From assembly GCF_011074885.1 (NCBI RefSeq), contig NC_054687.1, positions 806,001 through 870,000 of the forward strand: a stretch of DNA of 64,000 nucleotides, given 5' to 3'. This document shows, piece by piece, positions 41,705 to 50,411 of this stretch (the stretch's first letter is position 1; each line of letters begins with the position of its first letter). A program made the position numbers and the translations under genes. The notes beneath the pieces are model-generated. The model made no database searches, had not been told where the DNA came from, and saw only the letters and a list, made by a program, of their open reading frames with translations. This DNA comes from Brettanomyces bruxellensis (lineage: Eukaryota; Ascomycota; Pichiomycetes; Pichiales; Pichiaceae).

Positions 41705-43336
41705 TCATATTCTTCCCATTTTAAACCATTTAGGCACCTTCCTGTTCGAATGCGGCCGCAACATCTTCGCTATCTCATTTGGGCTCCTTTTCTCATCCTT
41801 TTTCCCTTTATCTGCTTCCTGGTCAGCCTTCATGTCATCTATCGCAGATAACGGCATGGCTTTTTGCATGTACTCCTTCCTCACATACACATTTTTCTTC
41901 TTTTGCGTTTTCTCTCGGTACACAAGCACAGACCTACTCCCAAGTCCACAATGGCTCACCAACTCCTTTTTGAAGTCTTTCCTGCTCTCCAAAAGGACAA
42001 CTTTTGGATGCATGGTCAAAAGCTCGAAGAAAATGTCCTCGCTATCTGTCTCGCTAGTTTTATTAACTGCCTCCTGATCTGCTTCCGAAAGCTCAAGGAC
42101 CTCACTCACTAAGATTTTATAAAGGTCACCGAGAGTTTTCGTCGCTGGAAGTTCTAATTGCACCAATGTCTGATCTGGGAACCTGATTCGAATTTTGCAA
42201 CTTGTGACAACAGGCTCTCTCTGCTTTTTGAGGGCTTCACGCTGTCTTCGGGTCATCATTGGCCCGTTACTTCCCATTTTCAAAAGCATTGATCGGTATG
42301 CTTTTGCCTGGTCAATCGTCATATTGTACTCTGAGTCGCTGTATGTGTCCTCTTTGCGATCATCGAAGTTTTGGTGCTTGTACACTTTGATACTCGTGTC
42401 TGAATTCTCTTTCAGCGTATTATTACTGTCTTCACTTTCTTTCTTTTCTTTACTATCTTTCATTTCTTCACTTCCTTTCACTTCTTCACTTCCTTTCATT
42501 TCCTCACTTTCTTTCATTCCTCTGCTCTCCATTTTAATTCCCACATCTGCATCTTTCCTGCTGAAATTGCCCAACGCTGCTGACTCATTCGAGTTCTTAC
42601 AATTCTTCCTTTTTCCAACAGTATTCGTACCCTCCGATTCAATTTGTGCATTTTCTGCTACTGTATCACCCTCTTCAGCCACATTCTTACCTCCATGCAC
42701 ACCATTCAACTCTACACCACTAATCTCCTCAGATGAAACATCAACTCTCTTGAAGCAAAGTCTCAAAGAGTGGTTTCCACTCACAAGACCCATACTGCGT
42801 AATTTTGTCGTTTTAAACTCATCAATGCCGCTGACAACTTTCGACATATTCTGTATTGTCGGGATGTACAAGCAATGGACTCTCTTTGCCGCATTTGGCA
42901 GATCGTAGTACGACTTTCTCTCCAATAAGTTACATTGTGTAATCTGTTCATACTGCTTAATCACATCATAAAGAGTCTCACTTGAGGAAAAGGAGCGCAC
43001 TGGAATGGATCCGGACAGCTTGAAATTGACGTCCTTGTCTGGTGCAAGGATCTGCAACCTGATGTTTACAGATGAAGCAGCTGCTTTCGGTATTTGATTG
43101 CCACCCATGCTTGTTTTTGTGCTTTTTAGATGAACTTTCACTCCATGAGGAAGGTTCAAAAACCGAAACGACAACGATGTGTCCAGCTCCTTGCCATTGT
43201 ATACGATTGTGTGCGTTGATTCGGAAACGTTGAAATATGAGCAACTCTTATCTAACACATCGACTAATAGTGTTGATGGTTTAACTTTAGTTCTGAACTC
43301 TTTGAAGTTGTAGATGACGGTAATTGGCTGCGACAT
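41705..43336 (-). CDS. UBX4: UBX-domain protein Ubx4 (TUG/ASPL type)
   Basis: 543 residues (yeast 416). Cdc48 cofactor of the TUG/ASPSCR1 class. The N-terminal ubiquitin-like domain spans about 4-75 (ITVIYNFKEFRTKVKPSTLL, then THTIVYNGKELDTSLSF and LNLPHGVKVHL), as in TUG. A second ubiquitin-like block (about 85-200) follows. The UBX-type domain lies at about 375-475 (RIRFPDQTLVQLELPATKTL, then DLYKILVSEVL). The middle has tandem S-E-E-M-K-G repeats (about 270-305) encoded by a 24-bp minisatellite, another Lys/Glu insertion. The C-terminal basic end KVPKWFKMGR matches the family. It is divergent from the kinesin gene over about 416 bp. Confidence 0.88.
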   Translation of the reverse strand: MSQPITVIYNFKEFRTKVKPSTLLVDVLDKSCSYFNVSESTHTIVYNGKELDTSLSFRFLNLPHGVKVHLKSTKTSMGGNQIPKAAASSVNIRLQILAPDKDVNFKLSGSIPVRSFSSSETLYDVIKQYEQITQCNLLERKSYYDLPNAAKRVHCLYIPTIQNMSKVVSGIDEFKTTKLRSMGLVSGNHSLRLCFKRVDVSSEEISGVELNGVHGGKNVAEEGDTVAENAQIESEGTNTVGKRKNCKNSNESAALGNFSRKDADVGIKMESRGMKESEEMKGSEEVKGSEEMKDSKEKKESEDSNNTLKENSDTSIKVYKHQNFDDRKEDTYSDSEYNMTIDQAKAYRSMLLKMGSNGPMMTRRQREALKKQREPVVTSCKIRIRFPDQTLVQLELPATKTLGDLYKILVSEVLELSEADQEAVNKTSETDSEDIFFELLTMHPKVVLLESRKDFKKELVSHCGLGSRSVLVYREKTQKKKNVYVRKEYMQKAMPLSAIDDMKADQEADKGKKDEKRSPNEIAKMLRPHSNRKVPKWFKMGRI

Positions 43337-43752
43337 AGTACAATGTGTTTACAGATGTCGAATGGTGGGCTTTTTATCGATCTTATCGTACTGTGTGGTT
43401 TCAAAAGATGCAAGTTGTGGAATTGATGGAATGCAAAGGCAAAACGAAGCTGGTGCGATCTCCACAGCATGCATATTTCGGCAAAGGCAGAGAAAAAAAA
43501 AAAAATGGCGGAGTGCACTAAAGTCATATCGACGCGTCGATATATCGATGTGCGTGCCGAGCTGTTTTTCGCGCTTCACAGCGTTTCATCGAGTTTCCAT
43601 TTTTTCTTTATTTACTTATTTATTCTATTTTTTGTTTACATCTTCAACACATTTTTTGTCCGGCATAACGCCGCAAATAACTTTAAATTCAGCACTTTTT
43701 TTTGCACAAAGGACAAAAGCAAGGCGATACAAACATCCTGGCAGCACTTATT
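43337..43752. promoter_or_regulatory. Divergent promoter of UBX4 and kinesin with 18-bp palindrome
   Basis: The perfect palindrome ATATCGACGCGTCGATAT at 43526-43543 is centred on ACGCGT (MCB core). GTGCCGAGC (reverse of GCTCGGCAC) follows at 43554-43562. MCB sites in yeast serve G1/S transcription by MBF. Whether this holds here is inference. Confidence 0.55.
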
Positions 43753-45471
43753 ATGTCGGCTAGCGAGCAAATATCATATTATACGCGTGATCGATCTCGG
43801 TCAGCATCCCCATTCCGACCGAAGCTTAAAACACATCAAAGATGTTCAAGCGTGAAAAATGACAACATCAAGGTGATCGCACGATTCCGGCCGGGAAACT
43901 CGGCGAAGTCCGTGATAAGCTACAATGCAGACTTGCAATCAGTGACAATTCGGGCCGATGCCGGACATCAGTCGATTGACTTTATGTATGACAGAGTTTT
44001 TCCTGAAAGCAGCAAGCAGCAAGAGATTTTCGACTATTCGGTTCGGGAAACCACAGATGACCTCACAGAGGGTTATAACGGCACGGTACTTTGCTACGGG
44101 CAAACGGGAGCGGGCAAATCGTACACGATGATGGGGGAATTGGAGAATCCAGAATGCAGAGGTCTCATTCCACGGATTTTCGAGCGGATTTTTGAGATAA
44201 TACAGGCCTCACCAAAGACTTTGGAGTACACTGTTGGAGTTTCGTACTTGGAGATCTACAATGAGTACTTGCGGGACTTGCTGGACCCGCAGAACAACAA
44301 GCACTTGGCGATACGCGAAAATAACGTTGATGGAGTCTACGTGTCGCATTTAGAGACTTTCTATGTTGCGAATCTCGCAGATGTGTACACAATCCTCCGG
44401 CAGGGGTCACAGAACCGGACTACCGGCTCAACTGTGATGAACAGCCAGAGCTCGAGGTCGCACTCGATTTTCCAGATAAAGTTGACATCCAAAGACTTAG
44501 ATGGTGGTGTAGTGAAGACAGGAAATCTGTTTTTGGTGGATTTGGCCGGCTCGGAGAAGATCGACCGCACTGGGGCTACGGGGCAGCTTTTGGAGGAGGC
44601 AAAGAAGATCAACTCGTCACTTTCGGCGCTTGGAAACGTGATCAACAGTCTCACAGACGGCAAATCTCGCCATATCCCATATCGCAACTCCAAACTCACT
44701 CGGATACTTCAGGAATCGCTTGGAGGAAACTCCCGGACTACACTCATCATCAACTGTTCTCCGGCAGAGTCCAATTGCCTGGAAACGCTGTCCACACTCC
44801 GTTTTGGGTCCCGGGCCAAGCGGATAACGAATTCCGTGCACATAAACAGCGAATTGAGCACGAACGAGTTGAAGAAACGGTACCTGGAGCAGGTGAAAGT
44901 GAATGCAGAAAGTGCGAAGCGGATGGAGACGATGTCGAAGCGGATTTCGCTTCTTGAGGAGGAGAACGGTTTGCTCAAGGAGAAAATCAAGAGATACAAG
45001 CAGATTCCAGGAGGCAGAGCAGGAAATGAAGGCTCGGCAATTGCAGACAGTGAAGGCACAGACAAGCTTGCCGTTTTGGGCAAGGAGCTCGACAAGTTCG
45101 ACAATCAGCTGGACGGGATCGGGGAGCAGAACATGAAACTCCGGCGTGAGATCGAGGCGATGCAGAAAGTGAGCAAAATGAAAGATTCACGAATCGCGGA
45201 ACTTCAGACTCAGCTAGCTGCGAGAGAAGCTTTGGTGAATGTAAACTCTTCTGGGTTCAAAAATCGGTTGGGAAGTCTCAAGGACCGTCTTTCTGCCATA
45301 CAAAGCTCCATGGACCACCATATGGAGTCAGTAGGTGCACCAATAAGCAATAAAGAGAACGTGAAGGTGGCCAGACATTCTGCTGTTGGAAAACCAAGGG
45401 GTGATGGAAAGCCGATTGGACTTAACTTGAGGATAGTGAAGCCGATGCGGGGTCGGCAGGTGGATGAATGA
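43753..45471 (+). CDS. Conventional kinesin (kinesin-1) heavy chain, short stalk
   Basis: 572 residues from the ATG of MSASEQISYY. Plus-end-directed microtubule motor. Motor domain about 35-370: IKVIARFRPGN, P-loop GQTGAGKSYTMMG at about 116, switch I NSQSSRSHSIF at about 231, switch II FLVDLAGSE at about 260, and the neck linker region. The pattern DRVF..S.KQ..IFD and TEGYNGTVLCYGQTGAGKSYTMMG is that of fungal kinesin-1. A short coiled coil follows (about 390-540), and the C-terminus reads LRIVKPMRGRQ, a match to the autoinhibitory IAK motif of the kinesin-1 tail. Conventional fungal kinesin-1 is about 930 residues, so most stalk is missing. S. cerevisiae Smy1 is a diverged relative; here the motor motifs are intact. 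A frame extension upstream of the ATG has only a TTG. Confidence 0.9.
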   Translation: MSASEQISYYTRDRSRSASPFRPKLKTHQRCSSVKNDNIKVIARFRPGNSAKSVISYNADLQSVTIRADAGHQSIDFMYDRVFPESSKQQEIFDYSVRETTDDLTEGYNGTVLCYGQTGAGKSYTMMGELENPECRGLIPRIFERIFEIIQASPKTLEYTVGVSYLEIYNEYLRDLLDPQNNKHLAIRENNVDGVYVSHLETFYVANLADVYTILRQGSQNRTTGSTVMNSQSSRSHSIFQIKLTSKDLDGGVVKTGNLFLVDLAGSEKIDRTGATGQLLEEAKKINSSLSALGNVINSLTDGKSRHIPYRNSKLTRILQESLGGNSRTTLIINCSPAESNCLETLSTLRFGSRAKRITNSVHINSELSTNELKKRYLEQVKVNAESAKRMETMSKRISLLEEENGLLKEKIKRYKQIPGGRAGNEGSAIADSEGTDKLAVLGKELDKFDNQLDGIGEQNMKLRREIEAMQKVSKMKDSRIAELQTQLAAREALVNVNSSGFKNRLGSLKDRLSAIQSSMDHHMESVGAPISNKENVKVARHSAVGKPRGDGKPIGLNLRIVKPMRGRQVDE

Positions 45472-45590
45472 AGATGAATGAATGGATGGGATGGATTGGA
45501 TGGATGAATGGATGGGATGGATTGGATGGATTGGATAGATGGGATAGATGAAGATTGATGAAGATTGATGAAGATGAATGAAGATGAATG
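45467..45590 (+). repeat. GATGAATG/GATGGGATGGATT microsatellite
   Basis: Composite GATG/GGAT repeat starting at the kinesin stop codon region and running about 120 bp, with two copies of a longer unit (GAATGGATGGGATGGATTG) and then GATTGATGAA copies. Confidence 0.9.
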
Positions 45591-46031
45591 ATAATTGCGG
45601 ATTGGATCAAGATTGATCTAATTCACATATTTAACCACCAAGATGGTCAGTGGATACTTGTCGGATAGTACTTGAGGTGGATTGTTGACTTTATACTTGT
45701 AGCAGATGGGTGGTATTCCATGCTTGAGGTTGCATGCTTCACACTTCGCACAAAAGAAGTTTGATGATGCCCCAAGCCTGAGAGGTGGAAATGCTTGATA
45801 CTTACTTCATTTCGAAGAAGTGGCAAGTGCTCACTTCGTATTTCAAGGAGATGCAAGATGTTACTATAGCTAGTGTTTCATTGAAGTCATAATGCTAGAC
45901 ACTTTGGGCACCCCATAGGCACTTTGTGCGATTCACGTTCTTCATGGATACATCTACACACCCTTTACGTTCTACACCCTCGTCTCATATCATATACTAA
46001 TACTATTAAAATGCGCGCGCTGAATGATTAC
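45472..46031. other. Convergent spacer kinesin/NEM1
   Basis: 560 bp between two stops. The first 120 bp are GATGAATGGATGG microsatellite. The rest (45610-46010) has degenerate repeats of ACTTGAGGTTGCATGCTTCACACTT type but no gene. Confidence 0.6.
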
Positions 46032-47576
46032 TCATCTAAATGCAGACTGACCATTCTTCAGGCTGAGAATAGTCCGCACATCACTCGTAAACCTCAAGCC
46101 ATTCAACAGAGGAAGTAAGGTCAGCAACTCAACATCTCCTGGATCGTTTATCCAACCTTCAATCATCACTCCGTTATCCTTGTGGTGCGAATAGCTGATT
46201 GGCGAATTGTCCACGATGACAATCTTGGAAAGATCCGTGTATCTGGAGCTTGAGTTTGCAGAGTGGCTCGAATGCCGGCGATGAGCTCTGCCGGGATGCG
46301 GTGAAGGAGATGGTGTAGGGGTGTCAATAATGCTCTGGTGCACGGGTGTTGGTGATGACACGGAGTCGGAGTCGCGTCGCCCAGTGAGCACACTGAGATC
46401 TTTCACGTATCCCTTTCCCTCGACAAAGATGCACGAGTCCCGGTAGAATCTGTGGGAAAACACGGCTGTTTGGCCGGCTTTCTCCGGCGGAGAATTCGAT
46501 GGTTGCGGAATAGTGTCTGTCTTATCTCTCAATTTGACCTGCTCCTCGAGGTAGTTGATGACTGGGTCTGCATACTCCTTGATCGAGGCGGTGAAGCACA
46601 CCAAGTTGTACCAGTTGCGGACAATGGAGAGGAACTCGTCGACGTGTGGCCGCTTGTATATGTGGTAAAGGGTGGTTAGGCCTGAGTTGTTGAGGCGGAC
46701 TTCGACGGAGATTCCCTTGTTTTTCGTCAATATCGACGAGTTGTACCGCGACAAAGAGTGTATCAAGGTCTCATCCAAGTCGAGAACAAGTGTTTTCTTC
46801 AGCATTCGCGGCGGGTGGCTGATGTCGAAGTTGAAAAGCAGCCTGGGGAAGATAAACGTCTTTTTGTGGGGCTTTTTGCGGTTCCTGGCTACGGGTGTTC
46901 TGATTGGTCCACGGGCGCCGCCAGGGCTGGCCGGTCCCTGGTTCGAACGCGGGCGCGGGCAGTTTGCCGACTCCGTTCTTTTATGAATTGGCACAATTCC
47001 CTGTGGTGACTTTACACGGTCATCATCTTTTTCCGCCACTTCAAACTTGATGTCGTCATCTCCAGCATGCAGATTAGAGCCGTCTGGGCCGTTTGCCGCG
47101 GGGCAAACTTCGTGCGGGGTACTGGTCCCGGTGGAATTTGTAGAATCTCCCGCTTTGCCACCTGTATCCTCCCCGCGCGATATCTGGATGCGGACTCTAT
47201 AAAACAAGAGATATATGATGAGCCGGACGGGATACGTAGCAATAAACACGATGTACCGCAACGGCTTGAACACGATGTACTTGGGGAGGAACAAAACAAG
47301 CTCAATTATGAATTTTAGTACTGTGTGGACTGGCTTCGAGTCCTCGGGCACACCATCCCGGTAAAACTCGTGATCGAACGTCACTTGCGGGTTAATGCCC
47401 ATCTGGCTGGATGGGGGTCGCCCCACTATGTCGGCGTCCGAAATCGGAGGCAGCTCTTTTGTATGCAAAGGGAAAGTTGGCGGTAGATCAAGTTTGCCAT
47501 TGGCCAAAGTATCTGGTAAAGCCGGAGGTGGCTTTTTCTTTATTAGAGACCGGTTAATAGACCTGACTGAATTCAT
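46032..47576 (-). CDS. NEM1: Nuclear-envelope phosphatase Nem1
   Basis: 514 residues (yeast 446). Catalytic subunit of Nem1-Spo7, which dephosphorylates lipin Pah1 at the ER/nuclear envelope and so steers phosphatidate to triacylglycerol. Two close hydrophobic hairpin segments lie at about 85-130 (FIIELVLFLPKYIVFKPL, then YIVFIATYPVRLIIYLLFY). The FCP1/SCP HAD phosphatase domain starts at about 260 with KTLVLDLDETLIHSL, where DLDET is the catalytic DxDxT. It continues through YKRPHVDEFLSIV, FTASIKEYADPVI and FYRDSCIF to DNSPISYSHHKDNGV and GWINDPGDVELLTLLP. An extended Ser/Pro/His-rich loop (about 400-435) interrupts the HAD domain and is not usual in the family. The 5' flank carries a tandem repeat. 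Confidence 0.95.
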   Translation of the reverse strand: MNSVRSINRSLIKKKPPPALPDTLANGKLDLPPTFPLHTKELPPISDADIVGRPPSSQMGINPQVTFDHEFYRDGVPEDSKPVHTVLKFIIELVLFLPKYIVFKPLRYIVFIATYPVRLIIYLLFYRVRIQISRGEDTGGKAGDSTNSTGTSTPHEVCPAANGPDGSNLHAGDDDIKFEVAEKDDDRVKSPQGIVPIHKRTESANCPRPRSNQGPASPGGARGPIRTPVARNRKKPHKKTFIFPRLLFNFDISHPPRMLKKTLVLDLDETLIHSLSRYNSSILTKNKGISVEVRLNNSGLTTLYHIYKRPHVDEFLSIVRNWYNLVCFTASIKEYADPVINYLEEQVKLRDKTDTIPQPSNSPPEKAGQTAVFSHRFYRDSCIFVEGKGYVKDLSVLTGRRDSDSVSSPTPVHQSIIDTPTPSPSPHPGRAHRRHSSHSANSSSRYTDLSKIVIVDNSPISYSHHKDNGVMIEGWINDPGDVELLTLLPLLNGLRFTSDVRTILSLKNGQSAFR

Positions 47577-47638
47577 TCGCGTTGCTAATCCATGTAGAGT
47601 GTCTTTATCTGTGCTGGACGTGATGTGTGTAATGATTG

Positions 47639-47762
47639 GATGTGTGTTAATTTGTGCTAGAGTGGGGTAACTTGTGTTAGGGTGTGTTAATTTGGGCCAA
47701 GATGTGTTAACCTGTGTTAGGGTACGTTAATTTGTGCTAGGATGTGTTAATTTGTGTTAATT
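47639..47762 (+). repeat. About 20-bp tandem repeat next to the NEM1 start
   Basis: Roughly six copies of GTGTTAATTTGTGCTAGG with TAACTTGTGTTAGGG variants, 60 bp upstream of the NEM1 start (minus strand). Confidence 0.85.
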
Positions 47763-48593
47763 GAACGAGCTGATTGGTGCGCTAGTTGATGGGCTCATTG
47801 ATGGGCTGATTCAATGAATAGAAAGAACTCAGATAGATATGATTATTCAATATGATCAAATTCCTCTGTGTAGTTGCCTTGTCTAATTCCTCTCGATTGT
47901 ATACTTAGATGATCAATGGTTGACAAGACTGAATAACAATTGATAAGAAACGCCTGTGTGAATATTTGTGTGCGTACAAATATTCAAGGGTATAAATAAT
48001 CCAGCACCTGAGGGCTATTCTCTATGTGGTGTAGTGTTGTGCGGTACCCTAGTGCTGTACTTTATGTGAATTCTAAGTGCACTTGTACTCCCTATCGAAA
48101 CAGTATGGGTCAATTCGACAAGAATTCGATGTAGGTATGTGAGTGGAGAATTAATTTGGAAGTTCTGATTTTTTAATTACGTTTTATTTTGCTTGCCCGT
48201 TAGTAGGGGAACGTGGGTAGGTGCGAGGAGAAAAGCAAAAAAAAAAAAAAAAAAAAAAAAAGATAGTGTCCGGTCAAGGTGGGGTATAAAGGAAGATCTG
48301 CAGATATAGTGACAGTTGGAAGAAGTAAAACGTGCAAAGTAAATTCAGAGGAGATGCAAGAAGAAATTGCAATAAGTAAGAATCTGGAATAAACTTCTGC
48401 GCCCAACCTTTTACTGATTGCCTTTTTTTGACCTTTCATAATTACCGCCGTTGCTTAAATGGCTCGGCTCGTATAATTTTGGCACGCTTTTGCTATTTTT
48501 TAGCACCGTTGAGTAGGTGTTGGGGAAATCGGCCCAAAATTTCAACGTTGGCATCTACGGGATGGGCCATAATTCATGTGCAAATGAGGCAGG

Positions 48594-48609
48594 CGCGTCG
48601 ATCGACGCG
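48594..48609. promoter_or_regulatory. Perfect 16-bp palindrome CGCGTCGATCGACGCG
   Basis: Palindrome that contains the 12-mer CGTCGATCGACG also present at 33730-33741. Role unknown. Confidence 0.6.
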
Positions 48610-48812
48610 TCAGGATGATTCTTCCAGGACGATATATAGAGACGAGACAGACTTAGTTGGTGATAGTGGTGTATGTGTCCATCAAGAGCCTCGAATAAAG
48701 TATCCAGGAAGCAGCAGTCCATAGATATACTACAGTGCATCATGCTACATTGTACCGTTGGTTTAAATTGCGTACGGTAATTGCATCATAGTCGATATAA
48801 ATTCAGTTAACA

Positions 48813-50411
48813 CTAATCTCTCCTGTAGCTTCCCCTAGATCTGCCAGACGCCCTTCCCCCTCGGCCCCGGCCACCCCGGCTGGCCCTGGAGGATGTCCCG
48901 TGGCCAAACGGCCGCCTGGCACGGCGTAGATGTCCCGGTGAGCCGGTTGTAGTGGGCGATGCGTTTCTTTGGGTGGAATTTGCAGAATTTTCGTCGATGT
49001 TGGATCCAGAAGCGTCGTTCTGGTCGTTTTTGTTGCTTTTATCGTTTTCCCCGGACTCCAGCACCCGGTATGAGAAGTCAAACCCCTTTGAGACGGACTG
49101 CATGGACACGTGGCCGTCTTTGAAGTCTAAAATGAGGTGGCCGCATGCCAAATCGCAGATGTTGAAATGCCACGAGTTCTGGAAGGAAATGTAGTACAAA
49201 TCGTTGAGCTGGCGTATTATGGCGTTCAACTCTCTCTGCCTGGCTGGTCGGGTGGCGCCGGGGTTGCCGTCGGCATCCGTCGGACCGTCCGAATCGGCAG
49301 TGTGGTGTTTTAACTGTAGTGGGATGATTTCCTCGGCGCCTCGGCTGGAAATCGGGATCTTGTCGAAAACCTGGAGTGCCAGCTGGGTGCAATCAATCAT
49401 CTCGCGGTTGTCCAAGGCGAAAAGAAGCTTCTCGAACTTGGGCTGGACGTTTTTCCAGATCACGGCGAACTTGTGGCGGCATTCGTTAAATTTCATCTTA
49501 AAGGACTCGAAGCTCGGGCTGATGGAGAGTTCGTTGTACGAGGAGGAGTAGCGGAAGTGGAGCGAGTTGGAGATGGTGTAGTCCATCTTGAAGAAGATGG
49601 CAAGATGCTCAAGCAAAGGCTCTCTTGCCGGAGATTGGTGTGTGACGAAAATCTTGATTGCATCGGCATAAACTTTGGGATCGCGCAACGAGAACTCCAT
49701 CAACGTCTCGATCAACTTGCCGAACTGCAACACGGTGATCCAGATGTTGCCCGGGTCGCCACTGATGGGCAAAAGCCGTCCGAAACCTTCGATATCCTGC
49801 ATCTGTCGGCCTTCACCGATGATATCCTCAAAATTCACCGGGGACCCCTGGTGGAAAAGCTTGTGGTACGACAAGGATCCGCCGATTCCCGCCAACAGCA
49901 GCCTGTGGCCGCCCGGTAGGTCCACCAGGGACACTGCGGTGTCGTCTATGATGTGAAGATTGGGCACTCTGTAGATCTGATACCTGAACTTGTTGATGAC
50001 CAAGGAGTCTTCACACATGCCATAAATCGTGTAAACAGGCACCTGGAGCGTCTTATCTCCGCGGATGAAGTCCCCAAGCTCCGAAAGTGAGTGGTTCCGC
50101 AGCAATTTTCGCAAGTTCTCGTGCTCGTTGGAAAGATGTTCAACGGCATGTCCGTTGACCTTGGATAGTTTTGATATCTTGAGTATTAGGCTTTCCGGGA
50201 GGAGCGGGCAGAACTCCACGATGTGCCGCAAGTACGACTCGTGGATCTCCTCTACACTGTGGCTGTCTAGAAACCCAAAGTTTCCTGTGTGAATGATGAT
50301 GTCTGCTTTGTATTCTGATGCCAAATCGTTCAATTTCGATATCTCTCCACGAATGTCTGCAACCACGAGAATCCGGCATTCGCCGGCGCTAATGAGCTTA
50401 GGCGTACTCAT
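48813..50411 (-). CDS. DUF2433 metallophosphoesterase-like protein with RGG tail
   Basis: 532 residues from ATG of MSTPKLISAGECRILV. The N-terminal RILVVADIRGEISKLNDL and ADIIIHTGNFGFLD are the start of the fungal DUF2433 calcineurin-like family. The central part (IYGMCEDSLVINKF, then LPGGHRLLLAGIGG) has the right order for that family. The metal-binding sites look degenerate: DIRG instead of D-x-HG, and GNFGF where GDFGF is usual. So phosphatase activity is doubtful. The C-tail is Arg/Gly-rich (GGRGRGGRASGRSRG), a common RNA-binding or methylation substrate. An upstream frame to 50750 lacks such similarity, and I exclude it. Function of the family is unknown; RNA association is inference. 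Confidence 0.7.
   Translation of the reverse strand: MSTPKLISAGECRILVVADIRGEISKLNDLASEYKADIIIHTGNFGFLDSHSVEEIHESYLRHIVEFCPLLPESLILKISKLSKVNGHAVEHLSNEHENLRKLLRNHSLSELGDFIRGDKTLQVPVYTIYGMCEDSLVINKFRYQIYRVPNLHIIDDTAVSLVDLPGGHRLLLAGIGGSLSYHKLFHQGSPVNFEDIIGEGRQMQDIEGFGRLLPISGDPGNIWITVLQFGKLIETLMEFSLRDPKVYADAIKIFVTHQSPAREPLLEHLAIFFKMDYTISNSLHFRYSSSYNELSISPSFESFKMKFNECRHKFAVIWKNVQPKFEKLLFALDNREMIDCTQLALQVFDKIPISSRGAEEIIPLQLKHHTADSDGPTDADGNPGATRPARQRELNAIIRQLNDLYYISFQNSWHFNICDLACGHLILDFKDGHVSMQSVSKGFDFSYRVLESGENDKSNKNDQNDASGSNIDENSANSTQRNASPTTTGSPGHLRRARRPFGHGTSSRASRGGRGRGGRASGRSRGSYRRD

Larger units (their letters stand above)
47577..48812. other. Spacer NEM1/DUF2433 with repeat, A25 and palindrome
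   Basis: 1.24 kb. A GTGTTAATTTGTGCTAGG tandem repeat (47639-47762) and an A25 run (48237-48261) are present. A cluster of GGCTCGGCTC (48461-48470) and the palindrome CGCGTCGATCGACGCG (48594-48609) follows. The palindrome lies 1 kb from NEM1 and only about 200 bp beyond the DUF2433 stop, so it looks like a promoter without a visible gene. A 98-codon ORF there lacks an ATG start and family signal. Confidence 0.5.

Noticed and set aside
48428..48724. 98-codon frame containing the palindrome
   Set aside because: No ATG at its start and contains the regulatory palindrome; amino-acid composition is not protein-like.
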